The translations under genes and the position numbers were made by a program. A stretch of 64,000 nt of DNA from Vibrio splendidus (GTDB lineage: Bacteria; Pseudomonadota; Gammaproteobacteria; Enterobacterales; Vibrionaceae): the NCBI RefSeq assembly GCF_002873455.1, contig NZ_MCUN01000024.1:1-64000 (forward strand), given 5' to 3'. How positions within the stretch are numbered: the stretch's first letter is position 1; each line of letters begins with the position of its first letter. A model generated the notes under the pieces. It ran no database searches. It saw only the letters and a list, made by a program, of their open reading frames with translations, and was not told where the DNA came from. Below are positions 34,925-44,420 of this stretch, in pieces.

Positions 34925-34988
34925 TGTGGCACCGATTCCTCACAGATAATTCGTGATAAGACCCGAAATTATCAAGGTTAGGTGCCAC
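34925..34988. other. Nested inverted repeat between pilQ and aroK
   Basis: Outer arms GTGGCACC (34926-34933) and GGTGCCAC (34981-34988) enclose inner arms GATAATT (34945-34951) and AATTATC (34967-34973). On the minus strand the outer arm is followed by AGGCCTTTTAATTT. It may end the pil transcript or control aroKB; the roles are inferred. Confidence 0.55.
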
Positions 34989-35020
34989 TAATGCAACTTT
35001 ATTTTTAATCTAATTGTTCA

Positions 35021-36739
35021 TTACTGAATCACAACTTTGGGTGTAACAAAAATAAGTAGTTCACTTTTACCCACATTTTCATAGCTACGACGGAACAATG
35101 CCCCCAAAACTGGCAGGTCTCCTAACAGAGGAACTTTATCCACTGTACTGCTCACACTGTGCTGAAATATCCCGCCAAGTACGACTGTTTCACCATTATT
35201 AACAAGCACTTGCGTACCGATACGTTGAGTGTCAATGGCAACAGCCTCACCCGTTCCCGTTTTCACGACTTGCCCTGGTCTATCTTGAGTCACGCTTAAA
35301 TCCAATACCAAACGATTGTCGGGCGTGATTTGTGGTGTCACCTTAAGACTCAATACTGCTTTCTTAAATGCGACCGAAGTAGCACCACTTGAAGATGACT
35401 CTAAATAAGGAATTTCAGTACCCTGCTCAATATAAGCGGGCTTTTTATTGGTGGTGATTAAACGTGGGCTAGAAATAATCTCAGCTTTTGACTCTTGTTG
35501 TAGTGCCGACAACTCAAGATCAAGTAAGGTATCTGAACCCAGTTTAGCCACCTGAAACGCAATGCTTGATGCATTAGGAGATGTAGCCCCTAGATTAACG
35601 TTGAGGAAATCGTCAATCGCACTATTCCCACCATTATCGTCATACGGCGTAATTTGCGATGGATGGTTGCCCTCTATCGAGCCGCCAACTTTGAAGCTAC
35701 CGTTGGTGGAAGAAACACCCCAGCGCACCCCTAACTCATCAAGGTTACCCTCGGTAACGGTTACAATGCGCGCCTCGATCTGGACTTGCTTTACGGGGAT
35801 GTCCAAAGATTCAATGATGCCTCGTATCACGGCAATGTTTTCTTCCAGTTCACGAATCAATAGGGAATTGGTGCGTTCATCAATGGTAATCGAGCCACGA
35901 TCAGACAACATGCTCACCGCACCTTCACCGCCAATCATGTCGGCAATGTCGGTGGCTTTAGCAAAATTAATCTTGATGATTTCCGACTTAAGCTCCCCCA
36001 ACTCCTCTTCCAAGCGAGATTTCTCTAACGCTTGTTGCTCTCGAAGATCGAGTTCTGCTTTTGGCGCCACCAAAATAACATTGCCATCAATGCGCTTATC
36101 TAGTCCTTTAACTTGCAAGATAATGTCGAGAACTTGCTGCCAAGGTACGCCATCTAAACGTAAAGTTAAGTTACCAGCTACCGAGTCAGACACGACGAGA
36201 TTGAAATCGTTGTAGTCAGCAATCAGCTGCAGGACATTTCGTACCGGGATATCTTGGAAGTTAATCGATATCAGCTTGCCTTCTTTTTCTAAAACGCTTT
36301 TCTCTTTGGTCGCTTCATTGATAGCAGGTTTGCTGATCACCACTTCTATGAAACGACCTTTTAAGTTATATTCATACTGATAGTCACCAGCGATCGTCGC
36401 CAACAGTCGCGTGCTGGGCGTCTCTTTATAGATTTCGATACCCTCCACTAGGGTCGCGAAATCCTTCACATCCAAAAGATAAAGCTTATCGTCATTAACT
36501 TGAGTATTGAGTAATTCGATACTTAAACCTTCCTGAGCACGTTGCACATCCACCACAGCGGTGCTGGTTGCCAGTTCAATAACAATGACGGCGTCTTTAT
36601 CCTTGTTTACCCTAAAATCAATATTCTCCAATTGATTAGGTAAGCTCTCGGCGTGACTGAGCACACTAAAGACCAGCATCAGAGACACGATTATGCCTTG
36701 CAGCCCTTTTTTTATTAACCCACTTATTCCTTTGATCAT
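35021..36739 (-). CDS. pilQ: Type IV pilus secretin PilQ
   Basis: Outer-membrane secretin through which the type IV pilus passes; in vibrios it is needed for DNA uptake during competence. The 572-aa protein has a signal peptide (about 1-30), an N-terminal AMIN-like region, the STN/secretin N0 domain (about 160-225, INFQDIPVRNVLQLIADYND), an N1 domain and the secretin core (about 330-570, with VQIEARIVTV and TPKVVIQ at the end). Last gene of pilMNOPQ. Start ATG. Confidence 0.95.
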   Translation of the reverse strand: MIKGISGLIKKGLQGIIVSLMLVFSVLSHAESLPNQLENIDFRVNKDKDAVIVIELATSTAVVDVQRAQEGLSIELLNTQVNDDKLYLLDVKDFATLVEGIEIYKETPSTRLLATIAGDYQYEYNLKGRFIEVVISKPAINEATKEKSVLEKEGKLISINFQDIPVRNVLQLIADYNDFNLVVSDSVAGNLTLRLDGVPWQQVLDIILQVKGLDKRIDGNVILVAPKAELDLREQQALEKSRLEEELGELKSEIIKINFAKATDIADMIGGEGAVSMLSDRGSITIDERTNSLLIRELEENIAVIRGIIESLDIPVKQVQIEARIVTVTEGNLDELGVRWGVSSTNGSFKVGGSIEGNHPSQITPYDDNGGNSAIDDFLNVNLGATSPNASSIAFQVAKLGSDTLLDLELSALQQESKAEIISSPRLITTNKKPAYIEQGTEIPYLESSSSGATSVAFKKAVLSLKVTPQITPDNRLVLDLSVTQDRPGQVVKTGTGEAVAIDTQRIGTQVLVNNGETVVLGGIFQHSVSSTVDKVPLLGDLPVLGALFRRSYENVGKSELLIFVTPKVVIQ

Positions 36740-36774
36740 ATTTACATCTCATATCCACATCATGTGACATTGGT

Positions 36775-37296
36775 TTACTTCAGAGCCAGTCTAACGTTGC
36801 GCTTATGCCAACAACCTAAGCCATCTGGAAGAGTTTCATTAATCTGAACGTACTGGCTCGTCACTTTAGTAACTCGGCCATTATTTAAGCCAATAAACTG
36901 GCCTTTCTTTACGTTTACCACGTTCCCTTTGGGTGTTTGCACTAACCCAAACACACTTGTTCCGCTTCCCATGACGCCTCTTAAACGAAGCTTACTCAGC
37001 GGGTACTTCTCTAATTTGCCATTGCGAGAACGTGCGCTAGGTTGCCAACAGTCTTTCTTAACTAAAGGCTGATTTTGCACGATGGCTTCTTTAGGAAGCT
37101 CAAACGGAGGGCGAAATGTTCTTCGTTGATAGCTAGCGGCTGCAAATTCCGTTGCTGGGACAAGCTGATCGACCTCTTTTTTTGCCTTAGCTTCCACTTG
37201 CACCACAAAGTTTTCTAACGACTCCTGATTGGCTTTACAGCCTGACAACGCGAGCAGTAACAATAGGGAATAAAACATGCTAATGGGTTTCATCAT
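36775..37296 (-). CDS. pilP: Type IV pilus assembly lipoprotein PilP
   Basis: Inner-membrane lipoprotein that links the PilNO complex to the PilQ secretin. The 173-aa product has a lipobox LALSGC (Cys20) and the PilP beta domain in its C-terminal half: LRLRGVMGSGTSVFGLVQTP and VVNVKKGQFIGLNNGRV. Its start overlaps pilO by 17 bases, implying coupled translation. Two adjacent ATG codons are possible starts. Confidence 0.93.
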   Translation of the reverse strand: MMKPISMFYSLLLLLALSGCKANQESLENFVVQVEAKAKKEVDQLVPATEFAAASYQRRTFRPPFELPKEAIVQNQPLVKKDCWQPSARSRNGKLEKYPLSKLRLRGVMGSGTSVFGLVQTPKGNVVNVKKGQFIGLNNGRVTKVTSQYVQINETLPDGLGCWHKRNVRLALK

Positions 37297-37909
37297 TCAC
37301 CTCCGATTTAAATTGGTAGGTGTAAGCTCGAACCCGAAAATGCAGCGTGCTACTTTCTTGGCTCACTCGCTGCCAATTAACATCATCAAAGCTGATGATG
37401 CGCGGCAGTTTTGCAATGGCCGCAGAGAAATCACCAATCTCGTGGTAGTCACCCGTCAGTTCGATATTGAGTGGTAAACGATAGAGAAACGCTTTGTTCT
37501 GCTTCTGCCCCCAGTCAATTCGCGTAAATGTCAGCTTATTATCTAACCCAAGCTCGTTCACTGAGGCCAACATACTGGCCAACTCCTTTTGAACGGGTAA
37601 TTGCTCCAATAAATAGTCGTAACGGCTAGTTAACTCATCCAACTGGCTCTGAAGCTTAGGTAAGGCTGCAACCTTATTAGCCTTTATTCGCAAGGTCGCT
37701 TTTAAGGTCTGCTCTTGTTGCTTCATCTGTTGTAGCTCATCATCAAGTGGCAAAACATAGAGCCAAGTACCCACCCCTTGGATAAGTATGATCAACGCCA
37801 AAATCACAAGTAATTGAGGCAGTAACGGCCATTCGGTGATTTCATCAACATCAAGATCTTGCAAGTTCATCCTATTTTGCCAACTAATCCTATTTTGAAA
37901 GTTAGCCAT
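37280..37909 (-). CDS. pilO: Type IV pilus assembly protein PilO
   Basis: A 209-aa inner-membrane protein that pairs with PilN in the alignment subcomplex. After a short cytoplasmic N-terminus there is one membrane segment (about residues 31-52, PQLLVILALIILIQGVGTWL), then a coiled coil (55-105) and a ferredoxin-like domain. It overlaps pilN by 8 bases and pilP by 17. Start ATG. Confidence 0.92.
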   Translation of the reverse strand: MANFQNRISWQNRMNLQDLDVDEITEWPLLPQLLVILALIILIQGVGTWLYVLPLDDELQQMKQQEQTLKATLRIKANKVAALPKLQSQLDELTSRYDYLLEQLPVQKELASMLASVNELGLDNKLTFTRIDWGQKQNKAFLYRLPLNIELTGDYHEIGDFSAAIAKLPRIISFDDVNWQRVSQESSTLHFRVRAYTYQFKSEVNDETH

Positions 37910-38516
37910 GATTCGCCCCCTTATCTTTTATGTTTGCGGTTGTGCCCTCTGCGGTTGTGTTTTCTAAAGAAACAGGGCTAAACACAAAAGAAACCTTGAA
38001 GGTCTGAAACTCTTTATTGAAGCGCTTGCGGTTATGAACGATGGAGTGCATCTCGACCCCTTCCAGAGAATCAGAACGCTCTAGGTTGTCCAACATGGTG
38101 GCGAGACGAGCGGTGCTGTCACTGATGCCCGACATTTCAATCTCCTGACCATTCATCTTTATCTTGTCGACATACACGCCCTCAGGAATAAGTTCCGGCA
38201 TCAGGTTCATAAAGTCAGTGGTCTTGTTGCGACCAAGCTGCAGTGTTTCGACGACATCAAGCCTAGTCAGAATCGCTTTATGCTCCTGCTCCGCGACCTT
38301 TAATGACTTAATTTGTCGGTCGAGTTTGGCAATATATCGATTGAGATAACTAAGACGTGCTTGCTGCTTGGCTTGTTGGTCGTGAAAATAGTGACCAACC
38401 GCCCATTGCCCTGCAAGCGCGATGATGACACCAAGAATGATCAGATGGATAAAGCGCTTCTTGTGCTGAGCACGAATCTCATCACGCCACGGCAACAGGT
38501 TAATTTGATGCAACAT
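37902..38516 (-). CDS. pilN: Type IV pilus assembly protein PilN
   Basis: A 204-aa inner-membrane protein. The N-terminus MLHQINLLPWRDE carries the conserved INLLPWR motif that binds cytoplasmic PilM; one membrane segment (about 22-43) and a periplasmic coiled coil follow. ATG at 38516 is preceded by GGGAGA. The gene overlaps pilM by 17 bases. The frame is open nine codons further, but the family N-terminus supports this start. Confidence 0.93.
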   Translation of the reverse strand: MLHQINLLPWRDEIRAQHKKRFIHLIILGVIIALAGQWAVGHYFHDQQAKQQARLSYLNRYIAKLDRQIKSLKVAEQEHKAILTRLDVVETLQLGRNKTTDFMNLMPELIPEGVYVDKIKMNGQEIEMSGISDSTARLATMLDNLERSDSLEGVEMHSIVHNRKRFNKEFQTFKVSFVFSPVSLENTTAEGTTANIKDKGANHG

Positions 38517-39525
38517 GCTTTTCTCCCTGCCACTTGAGTCCACTCATCGCCATACCCGCCGCAATACCGAAATGCTGCCAGTTCGTTGGTAATCGACATC
38601 GCTTCGCCACCTTATTCTCAAACAGAGACAAAGGGTTCAGTGACTCGCAACTCAACTGAAATTGACGTTCTAGCTCTTCGGTTACCATAGGAATGCTGGC
38701 GCCCTCGCCCATCAGCCAGATCCCTGAGATAGGTTGCTGTGCATTTCCTGATGAATAGAGCTGTAATTGACGCTTGAGCTTCTCAATCAAATTAACAATA
38801 AATTGATGTGTATCTTCCGTGGTGGCGAACACACTCTCGATATCATTTGCAGCACTATTACAGCGAAGGTCTTTGGTACCAAAAGCGATATCTTTATAAA
38901 ACGGTGCCAAACCTTGTGGAATAATGCCTAGCGACGTTTGGTCGATTCCCACATCCACCAGCAGCCAGTTTTTCTTTTCGGGGTAAAGGCGCGATGCCAT
39001 TTGCCAGATGTTAAGCAGCCCATGCGCCTGCGTGTCTACCACCACCGGTTTAAAACCAGCTTTGGTCAAAGCTTCCGCTCGGCTGTCGACGACTTCCTTA
39101 CGAGTGGCGTATACCTGATAACTGCTTGTCGAACCTTTACCAAATCGTTTGTCTTCCAGCTTTACAAAATCTAAACTCAGCTCCTCTATCGGAAAGGGAG
39201 ATTGATGAGCAAAGGTTTGATAGATCGAAAACTCTTTTTCTCTGTCTTCTAACTCACTCTCTATTTGCAGTACTTTGCTGATCACCGTGTTATCAGGTAC
39301 TGAAATGGCGACGTTGCAACAGCCAAAAGGCAGTCCTTTCCTAAGTTCTTTGAGTTTCTTAACAGTTTTCTGATACTCCAGAGTATGGTTAGCTGTAAAA
39401 ATGTCGTCCGAAATCGGCAGCTCTTTGTATCCCACTAGGGCATACAACTCCCCCACGGGTTTTAGTACCACAGCTTTGATGCTGTGATGATTTATATCTA
39501 TACCTGTAATTAATGATGAACCCAT
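38500..39525 (-). CDS. pilM: Type IV pilus assembly protein PilM
   Basis: A 341-aa actin-like cytoplasmic ATPase that binds PilN. The start MGSSLITGIDINHHSIKAVV shows the first phosphate loop, with SVPDNTVISKVLQ, VDVGIDQTSLGI and LMGEGASIPMV farther on. ATG at 39525 has AGGAG nine bases upstream; a TTG eight codons earlier is less likely. First gene of pilMNOPQ, divergent from mrcA, as in other gammaproteobacteria. Confidence 0.93.
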   Translation of the reverse strand: MGSSLITGIDINHHSIKAVVLKPVGELYALVGYKELPISDDIFTANHTLEYQKTVKKLKELRKGLPFGCCNVAISVPDNTVISKVLQIESELEDREKEFSIYQTFAHQSPFPIEELSLDFVKLEDKRFGKGSTSSYQVYATRKEVVDSRAEALTKAGFKPVVVDTQAHGLLNIWQMASRLYPEKKNWLLVDVGIDQTSLGIIPQGLAPFYKDIAFGTKDLRCNSAANDIESVFATTEDTHQFIVNLIEKLKRQLQLYSSGNAQQPISGIWLMGEGASIPMVTEELERQFQLSCESLNPLSLFENKVAKRCRLPTNWQHFGIAAGMAMSGLKWQGEKHVASN

Positions 39526-39676
39526 GTGACCTAGCTCCTGAAGTGCCAAGCATTTCGTTGATTATCTAGGGGTTGTGATTATTAGTTAAATAAGCGTTAA
39601 TAAACGAAAGCTAAGTTTTTAGCCTAGAGTACAAGGGTTTGCTGCTTATCAGCCTTAACTAATCAGGGATTATCCG

Positions 39677-42238
39677 GTGAAGTTCATAAAGCGATTATTC
39701 ATATTTACATTGATTTGCATGATTCTTGGAGTCAGTACAATTTTTGGGTTTTATTATTACGTAAAACCAGAATTACCTGATGTTGCCACTTTGCGTGACG
39801 TGAAGCTCCAAACGCCAATGCAAGTCTTCAGTCAAGACGGTAAGTTGATCTCTCAATTTGGCGAAAAGCGTCGTAACCCAGTGACTTATGACGAGATTCC
39901 TCGCCACTTAGTTGAGGCCCTGATTGCCACCGAAGATAGCCGTTTTTACGAACACCCAGGTATTGATCCAATCGGTATCACCCGTGCAGCGCTCGTCGTT
40001 GCTATGTCGGGTTCGGCAAAACAAGGGGCTAGTACCATTACTCAGCAGCTTGCGCGTAACTTCTTCTTATCTAATGAGAAAAAGATCATGCGTAAGATCA
40101 AAGAGATCTTCATTGCGATCCATATTGAGCAGCTACTTAGCAAAGAAGAGATCATGGAACTTTATGTAAACAAGATCTTCCTTGGTCACCGCTCGTACGG
40201 TTTTGGTGCTGCAGCGCGTGTTTACTTTGGTAAAGACCTCCCTGAACTGACTCTGAGTGAAATCGCTACGCTAGCCGGTATGCCAAAAGCGCCGTCCACG
40301 ATGAACCCTATCTATTCGATTGAGCGCGCGACTCACCGTCGTAACGTGGTATTACGTCGTATGTTAGACGAAAAATACATCACTCAATCAGAGTACGATG
40401 ACGCTCGCAGTGAAGAACTTATCTCGAAATATCACGGTGCCGAGATTGAACTGAGCGCGCCATATGTTGCTGAAGTAGCACGAGCTTGGATGGTTGAACG
40501 CTATGGCGAAGCCGCTTACACATCAGGAATGAAGGTTTACACAACCGTTGATTCGAAACTGCAAAAAGCAGCGAACCAAGCGGCAATTAAGAACCTACTT
40601 GGTTACGATGAGCGTCACGGCTACCGTGGTGCGGAAAAAGTATTGTGGCAAACAGCACAATCAGCTTGGGATCAAGAACAAATCGTTAAACACCTTAAGT
40701 CTCAACCAACCTATGGTGACTTAGTCCCTGCTGTTGTTACCGCTGTTGATTCGAAAAGCGCTCAAGTTTGGGTTAAGAACCAAGGCGAAGGAACTATCGA
40801 GTGGCAAGGCATGAACTGGGCACGTAAATTCCTAACGGATAATCGCCAAGGGCCAGCCCCCTCTCAAGCGAAAGAGATTCTTGCTGTTGGTGAGCAAGTT
40901 TGGGTTCGCCATGAAGCAATTACAGGAGACGAAGTATCTGAAGAACCGACAGAAGAGTCAGCAGAGGCGAAGTCAGAAACACCTGTTGAATGGCGACTAA
41001 GCCAAGTACCCAATGCGAACACTGCTTTTGTTGCAATGAACCCGAACAACGGCGCGGTATTGTCGATGGTGGGTGGCTTTAACTTTGTTCACAACAAATT
41101 CAACCGTGCGACGCAATCTATTCGTCAGGTGGGTTCTGGTATCAAACCATTTATTTACTCAGCGGCCATTGATAAAGGCTTAACGTTAGCATCCCTGATC
41201 AACGATGCGCCTATCAATCAATGGGATAAGAGCCAAGGTACCGCATGGCGACCAAAGAACTCACCACCGACCTACGTGGGTCCTACGCGTTTACGTATTG
41301 GCTTAGCTCAATCTAAAAACGTAATGGCTGTGCGTGTGCTGCGTGAAGTTGGTTTAGATGATACTCGTAATTACCTAACTCGTTTTGGTTTTGATATTGA
41401 CGAAGTACCTCGCTCTGAAACCATTGCTCTAGGTGCGGGTAGCTTAACGCCAATGAAGGTAGCTCAAGGTTACTCAGTATTCGCTAATGGCGGCTACTAC
41501 GTTGAACCTTTCTACATCAGCCGTATTGAAACGCCATTTGGTGAGACTGAATTCGAAGCGACACCGAAAGTGGTTTGTAAGGACAATTGCGAGCATAAGG
41601 TTGCCACAGACCCAATGGCCGATGAGTTTGCAGAGCAAGATGTCGACGCGAAAGTACAGTACGCACCTCAAGTGATCTCTGAGCAGAACGCATTCCTAGT
41701 TCGTGAAATGATGTACAGCAACATTTGGGGCGGCGGTGATTGGAGTGCAGGCACTGGTTGGAATGGTACAGGCTGGCGTGCTCAGCCGTTGAAACGTCGT
41801 GACATTGGCGGAAAAACCGGTACCACCAATGACTCGAAAGATACATGGTACAGCGGCTACGGCCCTGGCATGGTTGCAACGGTATGGGTTGGTTTTGATA
41901 ACCACAACCGTAACCTAGGTCGAACTAAAGCGAACTCTAACCTTGGCAAGAGCCAGATTACCGGTGCCGAAGCGGGCGCTAAAACGGCAGAGCCTGCATG
42001 GGTTGACTTCATGGGTACAGCGTTAGCAGGCGTTCCTGCACAACGTAAAGAGCTTCCAGAAAACATCATCCGGGTTCGTATCGACCGTGAAACGGGCTTA
42101 CTGACGAACAAGTTCGATAGTTCATCAATGTTCGAGTACTTCGAGAAAGGCACAGAGCCAACAGAGTACATCACTGAACGTTTCAATGATGACATCTACT
42201 CAACGTCATCAGGCGAAGCCGTAGAAGAGCTGTTTTAA
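39677..42238 (+). CDS. mrcA: Penicillin-binding protein 1A
   Basis: Bifunctional class A PBP that polymerises and cross-links peptidoglycan. The 853-aa protein has a membrane anchor (8-28), a glycosyltransferase domain (about 50-225) with EDSRFYEHPGID and GASTITQQLARN, an OB-like insert (about 300-430) and a transpeptidase domain (about 450-800). The active serine is in GSGIKPFIYSAAID, with SKNVMAVR as the SxN motif and GGKTGTTND as KTG. Start GTG. Divergent from pilM. Confidence 0.96.
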   Translation: MKFIKRLFIFTLICMILGVSTIFGFYYYVKPELPDVATLRDVKLQTPMQVFSQDGKLISQFGEKRRNPVTYDEIPRHLVEALIATEDSRFYEHPGIDPIGITRAALVVAMSGSAKQGASTITQQLARNFFLSNEKKIMRKIKEIFIAIHIEQLLSKEEIMELYVNKIFLGHRSYGFGAAARVYFGKDLPELTLSEIATLAGMPKAPSTMNPIYSIERATHRRNVVLRRMLDEKYITQSEYDDARSEELISKYHGAEIELSAPYVAEVARAWMVERYGEAAYTSGMKVYTTVDSKLQKAANQAAIKNLLGYDERHGYRGAEKVLWQTAQSAWDQEQIVKHLKSQPTYGDLVPAVVTAVDSKSAQVWVKNQGEGTIEWQGMNWARKFLTDNRQGPAPSQAKEILAVGEQVWVRHEAITGDEVSEEPTEESAEAKSETPVEWRLSQVPNANTAFVAMNPNNGAVLSMVGGFNFVHNKFNRATQSIRQVGSGIKPFIYSAAIDKGLTLASLINDAPINQWDKSQGTAWRPKNSPPTYVGPTRLRIGLAQSKNVMAVRVLREVGLDDTRNYLTRFGFDIDEVPRSETIALGAGSLTPMKVAQGYSVFANGGYYVEPFYISRIETPFGETEFEATPKVVCKDNCEHKVATDPMADEFAEQDVDAKVQYAPQVISEQNAFLVREMMYSNIWGGGDWSAGTGWNGTGWRAQPLKRRDIGGKTGTTNDSKDTWYSGYGPGMVATVWVGFDNHNRNLGRTKANSNLGKSQITGAEAGAKTAEPAWVDFMGTALAGVPAQRKELPENIIRVRIDRETGLLTNKFDSSSMFEYFEKGTEPTEYITERFNDDIYSTSSGEAVEELF

Positions 42239-42255
42239 TCGATAGCTAAACCAAC

Positions 42256-42293
42256 AAAAAAGGGTTGATATGAATTCATATCAACCCTTTTTT
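42256..42293. terminator. Perfect-palindrome terminator between mrcA and oxyR
   Basis: A 38-base perfect palindrome with no loop, centred on GAATTC, with A6 and T6 at its ends. It serves the convergent mrcA and oxyR genes. In RNA a few central bases will form the loop. Confidence 0.93.
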
Positions 42294-42343
42294 ATTTATC
42301 TACAGTTTAAACTACTTTGTACCTACAATTCTTAGTTTGCCCG

Positions 42344-43237
42344 TTAAGCCGTTTTATCTAATTGAGTTCGGATAGACTCAGCCAATTGCTCAAAACGCCC
42401 CTTTAGCGGAGAGCCTGGTCGGTAGGCAACAACAATGCGACGTGAAGGCGTTGGGTTCACTGCAGGCACATAACACACACCATCTTTCTGCTTCTCTTTT
42501 GGTACCGATAGCTGAGGCAGCAAGGTAATACCAGCTCCAGCCGCTACCATATTACGCAGCGTTTCTAAGCTGGTCGCTTTAAAACGTTCATCATCCTTTG
42601 CGCCCGCAGCAAAACAGAAGCCCAAGGCTTGGTCTCGTAAGCAGTGACCATCACCTAGCGCAAGTACAGTTTGTCCGTTTAATTGCAGCATATCGACAGT
42701 GTCCTGCTGTGCCCATTCATGGTCACACGGGACGGCAACACTTAATGGCTCGTCATAGACATCAATCTCTTTGAACGCCGCCGTTTCATCAACAGCAGCC
42801 AGCACCAAGCAATCAAGCTTGCCATCTTCTAACTGACTCACTAACTGATGCGTCTGCGCTTCGTGCAAGTAAAGTTCAAGATCTGGGAAACTCTCTTTTA
42901 GATAAGGAATAATCTTGGGCAAAATGTACGGGCCAACGGTCGGGATAAAACCAATGTGCATTGGGCCCGTCATCGCTTCACCGTGTCCACTCGCCATATC
43001 TTTAAACGTCTTTACCTCATTGAGAATGCGCTTGGCTTGTTCAACAAGTTGTAAACCTGATTCTGTAAATATTACCTTCCTTGGGCTACGCTCGGTTAAC
43101 TGAAGTCCAATTTCATCTTCCAGTTTGCGTATTTGACCGCTCAATGTCGGCTGACTTACAAAGCACGCTTCTGCTGCTTTTCGAAAATGTTTGTGCTCAG
43201 CGAGCGCCACCAAGTATTCAAAGTCACGAATGTTCAT
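42344..43237 (-). CDS. oxyR: Hydrogen peroxide-sensing regulator OxyR
   Basis: LysR-type activator of peroxide defence. The 297-aa protein has the N-terminal helix-turn-helix (HFRKAAEACFVSQPTLSGQI, 17-36) and the redox pair Cys199 and Cys208 in GDGHCLRDQALGFC, at exactly the E. coli positions. It is divergent from the peroxiredoxin-glutaredoxin gene, with an OxyR operator between them, so it should control itself and its neighbour. Start ATG. Confidence 0.97.
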   Translation of the reverse strand: MNIRDFEYLVALAEHKHFRKAAEACFVSQPTLSGQIRKLEDEIGLQLTERSPRKVIFTESGLQLVEQAKRILNEVKTFKDMASGHGEAMTGPMHIGFIPTVGPYILPKIIPYLKESFPDLELYLHEAQTHQLVSQLEDGKLDCLVLAAVDETAAFKEIDVYDEPLSVAVPCDHEWAQQDTVDMLQLNGQTVLALGDGHCLRDQALGFCFAAGAKDDERFKATSLETLRNMVAAGAGITLLPQLSVPKEKQKDGVCYVPAVNPTPSRRIVVAYRPGSPLKGRFEQLAESIRTQLDKTA

Positions 43238-43310
43238 GCTCAGTCTCTTACCTCAGGTTTTAATAAGAACAAGGGTTTTAATAGAAACATTTAAAAGAAA
43301 AATGCTCTTG

Positions 43311-43347
43311 ATAGAATTTACCTATCAAAACCATAACATCAAACGAT
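43311..43347. promoter_or_regulatory. OxyR operator
   Basis: The tetramer-binding pattern ATAG-N7-CTAT-N7-ATAG-N7-CTAT is matched as ATAG, CTAT, ATAA and CGAT at 43311, 43322, 43333 and 43344. Spacing is perfect and 14 of 16 bases agree. It lies between oxyR and the peroxiredoxin-glutaredoxin gene. Confidence 0.85.
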
Positions 43348-43459
43348 TAGAGCTATCAAAGGATTTATCTAATAATGGGCTCAACGAAACGAAACAGAGC
43401 AAAGAAAAACGTTAAGCTCTGATAGAACAAAATTAAAAATACTATTTAAGGAAATCAAT

Positions 43460-44188
43460 ATGTTTGCATCTAAAGAAGGTCAATCAATCCCTCAAGTAAC
43501 ATTCCCAACTCGCCAAGGTGATGCATGGGTTAACGTAACGACGGAAGAGCTATTCAAAGACAAGACAGTTATCGTATTCAGCCTTCCTGGTGCGTTTACA
43601 CCAACATGTTCTTCAAGCCACTTGCCTCGTTACAACGAGCTGCACTCTGTATTCAAAGAAAACGGCGTTGATGACATCCTTTGTGTTTCTGTAAACGACA
43701 CGTTCGTAATGAACGCATGGAAAGCAGACCAAGAAGCTGAAAAAATCACATTCATCCCAGATGGCAACGGTGATTTCACAGACGGCATGGGTATGCTAGT
43801 TGAGAAAAATGACATCGGCTTCGGCAAACGTTCATGGCGCTACAGCATGCTGGTTAAAAACGGCGTGGTAGAAAAAATGTTCATCGAAGAAGACGTACCA
43901 GGTGACCCGTTCAAGGTTTCTGATGCAGATACTATGCTTAACTACCTTGCTCCTGAGCACAAAGAGCAAGAGTCAATCACAGTATTCACTAAGCCAGGCT
44001 GTCCTTTCTGTATGAAAGCGAAACAAAACCTAATCGACAAAGGTCTAAACTACGAAGAAGTGGTTCTAGGTAAAGATGCAACAACCGTAAGCTTACGTGC
44101 AATCTCTGGTCGCACAACCGTTCCTCAAGTATTCATCGGTGGCAAACACATCGGTGGCAGCGAAGAACTAGAAACGTTCCTAGGTTAA
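43460..44188 (+). CDS. Peroxiredoxin-glutaredoxin fusion protein
   Basis: A 242-aa hybrid of a Prx5-type peroxiredoxin (1-165) and a glutaredoxin (172-242). It reduces hydrogen peroxide and organic peroxides with glutathione. The peroxidatic cysteine is Cys50 in GAFTPTCSSSHLPRY; the glutaredoxin site is CPFC (181-184). The same architecture is known in Haemophilus and vibrios. OxyR regulation is predicted from the operator upstream. Start ATG with AAGGAA. Confidence 0.95.
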   Translation: MFASKEGQSIPQVTFPTRQGDAWVNVTTEELFKDKTVIVFSLPGAFTPTCSSSHLPRYNELHSVFKENGVDDILCVSVNDTFVMNAWKADQEAEKITFIPDGNGDFTDGMGMLVEKNDIGFGKRSWRYSMLVKNGVVEKMFIEEDVPGDPFKVSDADTMLNYLAPEHKEQESITVFTKPGCPFCMKAKQNLIDKGLNYEEVVLGKDATTVSLRAISGRTTVPQVFIGGKHIGGSEELETFLG

Positions 44189-44239
44189 TCACTAAGTCGT
44201 CGATAAAAGCTTAAATCTTTAAATAATTTAAGCAATACC

Positions 44240-44267
44240 AGCTAACCCACCCTCTTGTGGGTTAGCT
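44240..44267 (+). terminator. Terminator of the peroxiredoxin-glutaredoxin gene
   Basis: Perfect 11-base arms AGCTAACCCAC and GTGGGTTAGCT (44240-44250/44257-44267) with a 6-base loop. The following sequence ATTCC lacks a good T run, so termination may be partial. Confidence 0.65.
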
Positions 44268-44353
44268 ATTCCAAACGACTCTTATCTGAGCTTTGGAAAA
44301 AGATTATAGCTTCGGACTCGCCGACTTTTAACTAATCTATATTTAGTAAGCAG

Positions 44354-44420
44354 AAGCCAGTTAGTAACAAGAAGCAGTTAGTAACAAGAAGCAGTTAGTA
44401 ACAAAAAGCTGAATCACAAG
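44354..44420. repeat. 17-bp degenerate tandem repeat upstream of lpd
   Basis: Units at 44354-44371 (18 bases), 44372-44388 (17), 44389-44405 (17) and a weaker 15-base one to 44420. The core is AAGCAGTTAGTAACAAG. Two units are identical except for the last base. Confidence 0.85.

Noticed and set aside
35562..36215. 217-codon plus-strand frame opposite pilQ
   Set aside because: Long, but antisense to a clear secretin gene, with no ribosome site or family resemblance.
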